A stretch of DNA of 8,393 bases, taken from an uncultured Lachnospiraceae bacterium. GTDB taxonomy: Bacteria; Bacillota; Clostridia; Lachnospirales; Lachnospiraceae. Shown here one piece after another: positions 1 to 5,828 of this stretch (its first letter is position 1; every line of letters starts with the position of its first letter). The stretch is from NCBI GenBank assembly GCA_900313265.1, contig OMRN01000181.1, positions 1-8,393 of the forward strand. The letters are read 5' to 3'. A model generated the notes under the pieces. The model saw only the letters and a list, made by a program, of their open reading frames with translations, was not told the DNA's origin and did not search any database. Made by a program: the position numbers and the translations under genes.

Positions 1-470
1 CTTTGATTCTGCTCATTATTGAATTGTTTCATGTAAACAGCTGCCTGTTTCGAGTAAGAAACAAAAAGTTCTACGGGAATATTTGTCTTATAACTACCTC
101 CACGTCCGAGATAGAATTCAACTGCTTTTGCCAAATCTTCTTCATGTCTTATATACGCTGCCATTCCCGCCTGAAAGAGAGTATACCTCAAATTTACAGC
201 AGTTCCTCCCATATAAGGCATAAAACGTACATTTATAGCTCCATTTGAAAAATTATATTTAATTGAAGAAAGTGAATATGTACTGAATGAAAGATTGTAA
301 TACGGTCGGGTTTTTACATCTTTTCCGAATGCTTTTCTTACTCCGGCCACATATGCATTGAAAACAGAATAAATATCAACACCCGGAAAAAATCTGCAAA
401 CATCTCTTCTCATTTCATCCCTTGCCTTTCTCCCTAAATATATCTCAAGCCAATAACCGATATCGGTCAT
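1..470 (-). CDS. Unrecognised protein, partial (C-terminus beyond left edge)
   Basis: A minus-strand frame is open for 156 codons from the ATG at 468-470 to the window edge, so the C-terminus is missing. I do not recognise the family. The N-terminus (MTDIGYWLEIYLGRKARDEM) looks helical and charged. Residues about 56-100 look beta-rich (PYYNLSFSTYSLSSIKYNFS, then INVRFMPYMGG). A helical stretch (FQAGMAAYIRHEEDLAKAVE) follows at 99-118. No signal peptide or clear membrane segment is visible. The start is uncertain. The first ATG has no Shine-Dalgarno and a stop lies two codons upstream. Met20 (411-413) has AAGGG five bases upstream and may be the true start, which would put the inverted repeat at 452-488 in the leader. 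The gene diverges from a small XRE regulator and probably shares its control region. Its base composition is A+T-rich, suggesting acquisition by transfer. Confidence 0.65.
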   Translation of the reverse strand, partial: MTDIGYWLEIYLGRKARDEMRRDVCRFFPGVDIYSVFNAYVAGVRKAFGKDVKTRPYYNLSFSTYSLSSIKYNFSNGAINVRFMPYMGGTAVNLRYTLFQAGMAAYIRHEEDLAKAVEFYLGRGGSYKTNIPVELFVSYSKQAAVYMKQFNNEQNQ

Positions 471-488
471 TAACTAATATCGGTTATT
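452..488. promoter_or_regulatory. Inverted repeat with nested palindrome, candidate XRE operator
   Basis: Two perfect 12-base arms, AATAACCGATAT (452-463) and ATATCGGTTATT (477-488), are separated by 13 bases. The left arm is nested in a second perfect palindrome, ACCGATATCGGT (456-467), so ATATCGGT also occurs as a direct repeat 17 bases apart. The site covers the likely transcription start of the leftward gene and part of the rightward promoter. The simplest inference is an operator for the adjacent XRE protein, repressing both genes. Alternatively it forms an RNA hairpin in the leftward transcript, with the first ATG in its loop. Confidence 0.6.
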
Positions 489-498
489 TCAGTATATA
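470..498 (+). promoter_or_regulatory. Possible promoter of the XRE regulator gene
   Basis: TTAACT (470-475) and TATATA (493-498) are 17 bases apart on the plus strand. Each box matches the consensus at four of six positions. The spacer contains the right arm of the inverted repeat, and the -10 overlaps that of the divergent promoter, so a protein bound here could control both directions. The match is weaker than for the leftward promoter. Confidence 0.35.
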
Positions 499-519
499 TC
501 AAAATCAGTTAATATTCAA
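491..519 (-). promoter_or_regulatory. Sigma-70-type promoter of the leftward unknown gene
   Basis: Read on the minus strand, a TTGAAT -35 box (514-519) and a TATACT -10 box (491-496) are separated by exactly 17 bases. Transcription would start near 484, inside the right arm of the inverted repeat, which is a classic position for repressor control. Confidence 0.55.
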
Positions 520-539
520 GTTGATAGGGGCACTCGAAT

Positions 540-749
540 ATGATTTCTTTCGATAAATTGTGGGTTACAATGAAACAAAAGAATATTTCACAGTATAAAC
601 TGATTCATACATACGGAATCAGCCCATCACAGATTACAAGACTGAAAAGAAACGAAAGTGTAAGCACCAATACGATTGATACATTTTGCAAGATACTTGA
701 ATGTGATATATCCGATATTATGACATTTACACCGGATAATAATAAATAA
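540..749 (+). CDS. Small XRE/Cro-C1-family transcriptional regulator
   Basis: A 69-residue protein made almost entirely of one Cro/C1-type helix-turn-helix domain, of the short HTH_26-like type common in Firmicutes mobile regions. The family binds DNA as a dimer, usually as a repressor. The order of elements fits: N-terminal LWVTMKQKNISQYKL, a turn and recognition helix (GISPSQITRLKRNE, about residues 26-39), then the conserved NTIDTFCKILECDISDIM. The start is supported by AGGGG at 526-530, nine bases upstream. It diverges from the unknown gene at 1-470 across a shared promoter region with a palindrome and inverted repeat, so autoregulation and control of that neighbour are likely (inferred). 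It runs convergently toward the TerB-like gene. It lacks any oligomerisation or peptidase domain. Confidence 0.85.
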   Translation: MISFDKLWVTMKQKNISQYKLIHTYGISPSQITRLKRNESVSTNTIDTFCKILECDISDIMTFTPDNNK

Positions 750-750
750 A

Positions 751-788
751 CAGCACCGCTCCAATTAATGGATTGCGATGCTGCTTTT
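751..788. terminator. Hairpin terminator between convergent genes
   Basis: CAGCA-CGC-TCCA pairs with TGGA-GCG-TGCTG (751-783), with one mismatch, a two-base bulge and an ATTAA loop. CTTTTAAA follows on the plus strand. On the minus strand a T-rich tract (TTTATTTATTATTAT) follows. It starts right after the stop codon of the XRE gene and could terminate both convergent units. Confidence 0.55.
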
Positions 789-817
789 AAATTGAAATGA
801 ATTTCTATGATATTGAC

Positions 818-842
818 AACCCCCGTGGAGTTCACAGGGGTT
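818..842. terminator. Stable hairpin, probable second convergent terminator
   Basis: AACCCC and GGGGTT close a stem that continues through one mismatch into GTG/CAC around a GAGTT loop. It lies 45 bases past the stop of the TerB-like gene. No strong T tract follows on either strand, so it is a weaker terminator candidate than the hairpin at 751-788; it may act as an mRNA 3-prime stabiliser. Confidence 0.4.
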
Positions 843-886
843 CATTCATAATAATAACTATTTCAAATTCATACCGATTAACGCAA

Positions 887-1357
887 TTAATCCAGATATC
901 TCTTAATCCGCTCTACCAGTTCTTTCTCCGCACCGGCAAGGCTTTCATCACTGGCAACCACAATTTCGCAGATTAAACAAATCAGGTTCTTGAAAAGATC
1001 GGCGGTCTCCGGATCTTTTCCCTCCAGTTTCTTTATGCTGTCATCAATCTGCGTATTAAACATTTCATCCACACTGTCACCGCATTCGATAAATAAATCC
1101 CTGACACTGTCTTCATCTTCTGGCGTGTCAAAAATCTCATGCAGGTACTTGCGCTCTTCTTTGGTGAATTTGCCGTCGGCGGAAGCAATTCTTAAAACGA
1201 TACAGTATAATACATTCTGGAAATACGCTTCCATCTGTCCGTCCTGCTCAACATCCCATCTTTTCTGTGCTTCGAGTTCATCGCATTTGCCGATAAATGC
1301 ATATAACACGCGGTTATAATCGTCTTTTAATTCCTGTAATTTACTAACATCGCTCAT
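887..1357 (-). CDS. TerB-like helical protein
   Basis: A 156-residue, acidic, all-helical protein without signal peptide or membrane segment, so probably cytoplasmic. It resembles the TerB (tellurite resistance/TerB-N-like) fold. It has two copies of the typical 'A-x-D-G-x-x-x-x-x-E' type element: ASADGKFTKEER at about residues 58-69 and ASDESLAGAEKE at about 135-146. In TerB these acidic loops bind metal. The function is not established here, and linkage to tellurite resistance is not implied. The start is certain: AAGGAG lies eight bases upstream. That ribosome binding site is inside the end of a 26-codon ORF whose TGA overlaps this ATG (ATGA), so translation is probably coupled. The gene is last in a unit headed by the EAL protein. 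Assignment rests on motif resemblance only. Confidence 0.65.
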   Translation of the reverse strand: MSDVSKLQELKDDYNRVLYAFIGKCDELEAQKRWDVEQDGQMEAYFQNVLYCIVLRIASADGKFTKEERKYLHEIFDTPEDEDSVRDLFIECGDSVDEMFNTQIDDSIKKLEGKDPETADLFKNLICLICEIVVASDESLAGAEKELVERIKRYLD

Positions 1358-1434
1358 TGTTCCTGCTCCTTTTTTTCGGAATTATCATTCCAATCATTTT
1401 TCAATCGAATATTTCGAAATTCAGCCTCTGTCAT
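1354..1434 (-). CDS. Small ORF, 26 residues, translationally coupled to TerB-like gene
   Basis: This ORF lies in the 89-base gap between the EAL gene and the TerB-like gene. It starts with ATG at 1432-1434, preceded by AAAGGG eight bases upstream. It ends in TGA, overlapping the next ATG as ATGA. The EAL stop codon TAA runs directly into the AAGGG. The product is very polar, starting MTEAEFRNIRLKND and ending in a run of Lys, Glu and Gln, and resembles no family I know. It could be a real small protein, or a leader that only couples translation of the TerB-like gene to that of the EAL gene. The good Shine-Dalgarno and exact overlap favour translation. Conservation is unknown. Confidence 0.45.
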   Translation of the reverse strand: MTEAEFRNIRLKNDWNDNSEKKEQEQ

Positions 1435-1446
1435 ACCAAATTCCCT

Positions 1447-4314
1447 TTACAGCTGCAAATCCATCTCCTGACAGTTCTTCGGCAGATACAGATGAAGGTT
1501 TTCAAACCTTCCGGCCTTGTTGGCAACATACTGATACGAGCCTTCCTCCGTCTGGATCTTCTTGCAGTAAAAGTCGCTTCCCGTGATTTCCTTATGATAT
1601 ACCGGCACGTCATAGGCATTGACGGGCTGCGGACATCCGGTTAAATCTGCCATGATATTTCCGCCGGAGATTTCCAGTCTTCCCTTTAATCCGCCGAGCG
1701 CAATCGGGGATGCCGCCATCAGCGCAACCTTTAACATCGCGCCGTTTCGGATATATACATTTCCGGTTCCTCTGTAGTTTCCGACACCGCCGACTTCGGA
1801 ACCTTCGCAGTATACAAAAATCTCCTCGCCGAACATCGTCACATCCATGCTTCCGTTCATGGAACCGATTCCGACACCGTCCATGCAGTGGTTCGTAACC
1901 GTCACGATACCGTCGTTAATCATAATCGAACCTTCTCTGTCATACAGTGAACCGATTCCGGTTGCATTGCTTCCGGATACTTCCAGTTCAATATCCGCGG
2001 AAGAATTCAAATCAAGCCTTCCGCCGAACGTACCGATGCCGACCGTATCCGCACCGGATGAATAAATACTGATTCGGCACTGATCGAGAATCAGCTTGGT
2101 CATGCCTTCCATGGAACCGATGCCGACCGCTTTCGAACCGTTTGCCAAAATTTCGAATGTTCCGGACATAAGGCGGATTTCACTGTTTTCATCCGCAAAA
2201 ATTCCTCCGATTCCGATTGCCGTATCGGAGTTGCTCTCAACACGAACCGTACCTTCCTGCTCAAAAATGATGGTACCGTAAGGTTCGGACAATGCACTTC
2301 CTATACCGATTCCGTTATTGTGATCCACATGAACCGTCAGATTTCCGCTTCCCTGAATAATGAGTTTGGACGTTTTCGGAACACGGATTCCTTCAAAGAA
2401 GAAATGGTTGTCTCCCTCGATATTCAGAATCATCTGGCTGTTTTCTCCAAGCCAGATTACCGGATTCTGCCGTCCGCGCATTACCACGTCACGGATGGAT
2501 ACATTCGTCTTGGTATTATCCGCCACGCGGATTTCCATGGAAACTTCCCTGGCCTTGTCTCCCACAATCCGGACCGCAGATTCCTTGATATGAATCTGCG
2601 AATAGTATTCGAGTGCCAGATTAATCAGAGAAATGTTATCGTAATTTGAAGCTTCGTAAACCTTGCTTTCCACGGCAAGTTTTGCAAGCTTTAAGTTGAT
2701 GGCAAGAATTTCGTCCTCTATGGATTTGGCGATACCGTCCTGAATGTCGTCATTCGGGCGTCCGGTATAGAATCCCTGAATCAGATGGCAGCCGAGCTGT
2801 ATAACCATCTGCAGTTCTTCCGCCGTTTCAACACCCTCTGCAAGAATCATCATGTTATGATTGTTCGCAAAATCAATATAATTCGATACCAGATGCTGCT
2901 TCTTCGAATCGGAATCGATACCCATAATCATCGAGTGATCCAGTTTTAAGTAATGCGGCGAGTTATTAAGAAGCGTGGTCGCATTCGAATAGCCGGTACC
3001 GTAATCGTCGAGTGCCAGTTCACAGCCGGACTTCTTCATGTATTTATGAACGGTCTGGCACGAATCTTCGGACTGCATTCCGTTCTCGGTAATCTCGATA
3101 ACCAGATGTTTCATGACTTCGCCGTAACTTGCTAAAAGTTTGTCGAACTCCTCTTCTTTGATGATTACCGTCGGTATGCTGTTTAAGAAAAGTCTGCGGT
3201 TTTCAAAAATCTCCGCATGCTCGTTCATGATTTTAATAACATTGAAAAATGTATAATGTTCCACTTCATATAAGCGGTCCTGTCTTGCGGCAAGTTCAAG
3301 CACATCGGTAGGTGCAAGTCCGACTTCTTTCTTCGTTCTCATGAGAGCTTCGTATGCATAGATTTTTCCGGTCTTGGCACTTACAATCGGCTGGAAATTA
3401 TACTGAAGTTCGTTGTTGTCGAGAATCTTACGAAGCTTGTCGTCCTTGATGTATTCCGTCTCCTGCCTGCGGTAGGCATCGGGCGAAAAAATATGCGGCT
3501 CCACCTTATGGAACATACCGGCTTCCGATGTTGCAAAACCGGTGAATTTCACCAGTTCGTCAAAGGTTTTTGCATGCGTATCGTAACAGGCGAATCCGCA
3601 GTATGCCGTAAATGTTTCCGCTGTCGGTAACCGGAGCAGAATCATATTGATTTCGTTCATGATTTTATTTAAGAACCGGCGGACTTCCTTCACATCGTCG
3701 CACTCGGAAATGAAAAGCATGAATTCATGACTGGATCTGCTTCCGCAGATTACACGGTGTCCCATCATCTGCGCTCCGTTTTCACGGAATACTTCCCCGA
3801 TTTCCGCCATGGTATCCGTTGCCTTCTGGAAACCGACAAAGTGACGTAAGTGTTCGAAACCTTCCAACTGGAACGAAGCCAGGTAACAGTTGATCAGCGA
3901 AATGGACATTGCATCCGAAACTTCCGCCGCAAACACATCGTAATAATAGAGTCCCGTTTCGGGATCCACATTTTCATCATCGAGGAAATTCTGATATACG
4001 GGAAGATCCTTGCGGCTTAAGATTTTGACGATTTTTGAGAAAATCACCAGACCGCTGATAAACAGGCCGACACCTAACAGAAGCAGGAATAAGATGAACA
4101 GGTTAAATACATAACCCAGATGAACAAAATTGAAGTAAACAACAATAAAAAGACTGAATGCAAGAGCAATCATTACATTCTCGACAATCAGTAAATATCG
4201 AAGTTTCGTATAACTGTTGGAAACCGGTGGGTTTTTCTTTTTATCCGTGCCTTCTTTTAAACTCGGCGCGGGTGGATTGGAAAATGCTCTTTTTTCGTTT
4301 TCCGTATTCCCCAT
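1447..4314 (-). CDS. Membrane-anchored EAL-domain cyclic-di-GMP phosphodiesterase with degenerate GGDEF and C-terminal GIG-repeat beta-helix
   Basis: A 955-residue protein predicted to hydrolyse cyclic di-GMP on the inner face of the membrane. Order of parts: polar N-terminus (1-38); two membrane segments (about 41-63 and 67-92) with a short outside loop; a GGDEF-like domain (about 107-270) whose signature is SSHEF (194-198), so no cyclase activity is expected; and an EAL domain (about 290-525). The EAL domain retains the full catalytic set: E322 in YEALMR, N378, E407 in EITE, D436-D437 in DDYGTGYSN, K457 in KLD, E493 in AEGVET and Q513 in QGF. After a helical linker, residues about 580-945 form a beta-rich repeat domain. 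Its G-I/V-G-like elements are centred near 671, 702, 732, 760, 787, 816, 844 and 873. It resembles right-handed beta-helix repeats of clostridial surface proteins. With only two membrane segments, this domain should be cytoplasmic. AGGA eight bases upstream supports the start. It heads a unit with the small ORF and TerB-like gene. Confidence 0.9.
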   Translation of the reverse strand: MGNTENEKRAFSNPPAPSLKEGTDKKKNPPVSNSYTKLRYLLIVENVMIALAFSLFIVVYFNFVHLGYVFNLFILFLLLLGVGLFISGLVIFSKIVKILSRKDLPVYQNFLDDENVDPETGLYYYDVFAAEVSDAMSISLINCYLASFQLEGFEHLRHFVGFQKATDTMAEIGEVFRENGAQMMGHRVICGSRSSHEFMLFISECDDVKEVRRFLNKIMNEINMILLRLPTAETFTAYCGFACYDTHAKTFDELVKFTGFATSEAGMFHKVEPHIFSPDAYRRQETEYIKDDKLRKILDNNELQYNFQPIVSAKTGKIYAYEALMRTKKEVGLAPTDVLELAARQDRLYEVEHYTFFNVIKIMNEHAEIFENRRLFLNSIPTVIIKEEEFDKLLASYGEVMKHLVIEITENGMQSEDSCQTVHKYMKKSGCELALDDYGTGYSNATTLLNNSPHYLKLDHSMIMGIDSDSKKQHLVSNYIDFANNHNMMILAEGVETAEELQMVIQLGCHLIQGFYTGRPNDDIQDGIAKSIEDEILAINLKLAKLAVESKVYEASNYDNISLINLALEYYSQIHIKESAVRIVGDKAREVSMEIRVADNTKTNVSIRDVVMRGRQNPVIWLGENSQMILNIEGDNHFFFEGIRVPKTSKLIIQGSGNLTVHVDHNNGIGIGSALSEPYGTIIFEQEGTVRVESNSDTAIGIGGIFADENSEIRLMSGTFEILANGSKAVGIGSMEGMTKLILDQCRISIYSSGADTVGIGTFGGRLDLNSSADIELEVSGSNATGIGSLYDREGSIMINDGIVTVTNHCMDGVGIGSMNGSMDVTMFGEEIFVYCEGSEVGGVGNYRGTGNVYIRNGAMLKVALMAASPIALGGLKGRLEISGGNIMADLTGCPQPVNAYDVPVYHKEITGSDFYCKKIQTEEGSYQYVANKAGRFENLHLYLPKNCQEMDLQL

Positions 4315-4347
4315 TCAATGCATCCTGCCTTTAGCCCCAATACTTTT

Positions 4348-4369
4348 GTGAGAAAAAACCGTATCTCAC
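4348..4369 (-). other. Hairpin in the EAL gene leader
   Basis: GTGAGA and TCTCAC form a perfect six-base stem around a ten-base loop containing a run of six T residues on the minus strand. It lies 34 bases upstream of the EAL start codon. No cyclic-di-GMP riboswitch core is recognisable. AT-rich -10-like sequences (TAAAAT at 4377-4382, TATAAA at 4372-4377) lie just upstream on the minus strand, but I see no convincing -35 for either. The EAL promoter therefore remains unassigned. Confidence 0.3.
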
Positions 4370-4386
4370 CATTTATATTTTACCAT

Positions 4387-4409
4387 AAAAAAAAGGAATA
4401 TGCATTCCT
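4387..4409 (-). terminator. Intrinsic terminator of the metA-to-unknown gene group
   Basis: On the minus strand AGGAAT-GCAT-ATTCCT forms a compact stem-loop followed directly by eight T residues. It lies about 60 bases after the stop of the 181-residue gene and upstream of the EAL gene, separating the two minus-strand groups. The stem is short and A+T-rich, so some read-through is possible. Confidence 0.75.
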
Positions 4410-4468
4410 CTTTTCTTTTCGGCTTTTTTACTATTTTATGCAGCGGTTTTTTGTGCATATTCACCCTG

Positions 4469-5014
4469 CTACTTTGAAAAAAACATGACCGCAAGCTTTG
4501 AAAACGAGATTTCTTCCGTGACTACTTCGGTCAATATGTCACAGTCGATATCTTCCATGCCCTTCGGAAGGCGGATTTTTTCTTTTACTTCATCCGGATT
4601 TAGGCCGCACTCCGAAAGTTTCTTTCCTTCCGGCACTTCCGCTCCGGCAAGAGCCGCATCGCTACTCTGCACAAAATAAATATACTCCTCAATATTGCAG
4701 ACTTTGCTTTTAAATACCGTCTGCTCTTTTCCGGCTTTGCCCTTCGTTACCGGATAATCCACTTTCACCTTTGTTTTTAAGGTTTTTAAAATCTGGAAAA
4801 GAAACGACGTATCCGAAATCGTTTTAAAATGATCTTTAAAGGTCCATTCCGGATTCTTTGCATCCGGCAGAAAATCCCTGTTGACAATGGATTTAATCTT
4901 AAACGGTACCTCTTCCCATGTGATCATTTCCTCATAGGTCATTCGTCCGCCGATATAAATGCGATTGGTATCCTGCATCGCATATTTGAAGGAACGGTCT
5001 ATGGTATCCTTCAT
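4469..5014 (-). CDS. Unrecognised 181-residue protein, overlapping partner of sigma-like gene
   Basis: I do not recognise this family. It is soluble, mixed alpha/beta, with no signal peptide, membrane segment or cysteine motif. Notable segments are IYIGGRMTYEEMITWEEVPF (19-38), a basic stretch around residues 75-107, and a C-terminus rich in acidic residues that ends in a hydrophobic segment (AVMFFSK). Its ATG overlaps the TGA of the sigma-like gene (ATGA at 5011-5014), with a GGGGAAG ribosome binding site inside that gene. This implies coupled translation and roughly matched amounts, as seen with interacting partners. A role as partner or regulator of the sigma-like protein is therefore plausible, but it is inferred from position only. 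A T-tract terminator follows. Confidence 0.75.
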   Translation of the reverse strand: MKDTIDRSFKYAMQDTNRIYIGGRMTYEEMITWEEVPFKIKSIVNRDFLPDAKNPEWTFKDHFKTISDTSFLFQILKTLKTKVKVDYPVTKGKAGKEQTVFKSKVCNIEEYIYFVQSSDAALAGAEVPEGKKLSECGLNPDEVKEKIRLPKGMEDIDCDILTEVVTEEISFSKLAVMFFSK

Positions 5015-5796
5015 TCTTTCTTCCCCATATCGAAAAATTCAATCTTCCCGCCGGTCACTTCAATAACATCCATCACATAATCTTTCTCAAAACCGGTTTC
5101 CCGGCAGAATTCGTCCACCGTGATTTTACGGAGAAGCTCCTCGGACATGTTCCTTGCCTTCTCGAGAATTTCGTTCGCACGGTCCGCCCAGACGGAAAAA
5201 GCTTCCGCCGACTGCAAATCGTCATTTACGAGTTCTTCCATGGCCCGCATCACCATCGCGGCCACCATCTGCTTTGCATCATCGGGATTTTCTTCGCTTT
5301 CAATGACATCCATCGCCATGGCAAGTGCCACATTGCCCTCCCCGATTAAGTCTTCCATCGGGACACCCTGCCCTTTATAAAGTTTCGCAAAATCCACCAC
5401 CATCGGAAGATTTGCGACAATCAGCTGCTCCTTTGCATTCCGGTCACCGTTCATGGCAGACATATAAAGCACTCTTTGTTCGGATTCCGATATCTTTCTA
5501 TTTTTCTTTAAATCCGCATAGTACATCTGAAGAAAGCGGGAATCTTCGCTGTTATTTTCTTCTTTTTCCTCTTTCGTGCCGGAATCCTTCACCGGTTTTA
5601 CGGACCGGGCGGTGCTGTCACTACTCCCGGCCGTCGTCGATTTAAAATAATTTAAAATCATCTGAAGCTGGTCATCATCGAGATCCATCTCATCAAAGGC
5701 CACGCGGATGTCATCAATCGTGATTTCCTCTCCGCTTAACTCCGACATCTCCCGTAATTCTTTTAATTGTTCCGCAAATAATTCTTCCTGTTTCAT
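5011..5796 (-). CDS. Truncated sigma-70-like protein (regions 1.2 and 2.1-2.2, degenerate 2.3-2.4, no region 4)
   Basis: 261 residues. The N-terminus (about 1-52, with EEITIDDIRVAFDEMDLDDD) is acidic and helical, then a Ser/Lys/Glu-rich linker runs to about 85. Residues about 87-165 match sigma-70 regions 1.2 to 2.2: SESEQRVLYMSAMNGDRNAK, EQLIVANLPMVVDFAKLYKG, and EDLIGEGNVALAMAMDVIE against the canonical DLIQEGN element that binds the RNA polymerase clamp. The following part (about 170-193) occupies the place of regions 2.3-2.4 but lacks the aromatic FSTYA/WWIRQ residues needed to melt and read the -10 element. Residues about 222-247 (ITVDEFCRETGFEKDYVMDV) resemble region 3. There is no region 4. 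It may bind core polymerase without promoter recognition (inferred). It lies 32 bases after the rhomboid-like gene, with only a weak ribosome binding site, and overlaps the next gene by four bases. Confidence 0.7.
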   Translation of the reverse strand: MKQEELFAEQLKELREMSELSGEEITIDDIRVAFDEMDLDDDQLQMILNYFKSTTAGSSDSTARSVKPVKDSGTKEEKEENNSEDSRFLQMYYADLKKNRKISESEQRVLYMSAMNGDRNAKEQLIVANLPMVVDFAKLYKGQGVPMEDLIGEGNVALAMAMDVIESEENPDDAKQMVAAMVMRAMEELVNDDLQSAEAFSVWADRANEILEKARNMSEELLRKITVDEFCRETGFEKDYVMDVIEVTGGKIEFFDMGKKE

Positions 5797-5828
5797 TTTC
5801 GCCTGTTATTTCTATTTCTTTCTTTTCA

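Noticed and set aside
605..835. 76-codon minus-strand ORF opposite the XRE gene
   Set aside because: It covers the XRE coding region and both hairpins, has no good ribosome binding site, and matches nothing I know.
1357..3135. Several plus-strand ORFs of 60-109 codons opposite the EAL gene
   Set aside because: They mirror the repetitive glycine-rich coding of the EAL gene's C-terminal part and have no family resemblance or start signals.
4315..4468. Cyclic-di-GMP riboswitch upstream of the EAL gene
   Set aside because: Only a terminator and a simple six-base hairpin are present; the GEMM-type conserved core and two-helix layout were not seen.
4620..4660. Shared string LAGAE in the 181-residue protein and the TerB-like protein
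   Set aside because: Only a few residues match, and the surrounding sequences differ; probably chance.
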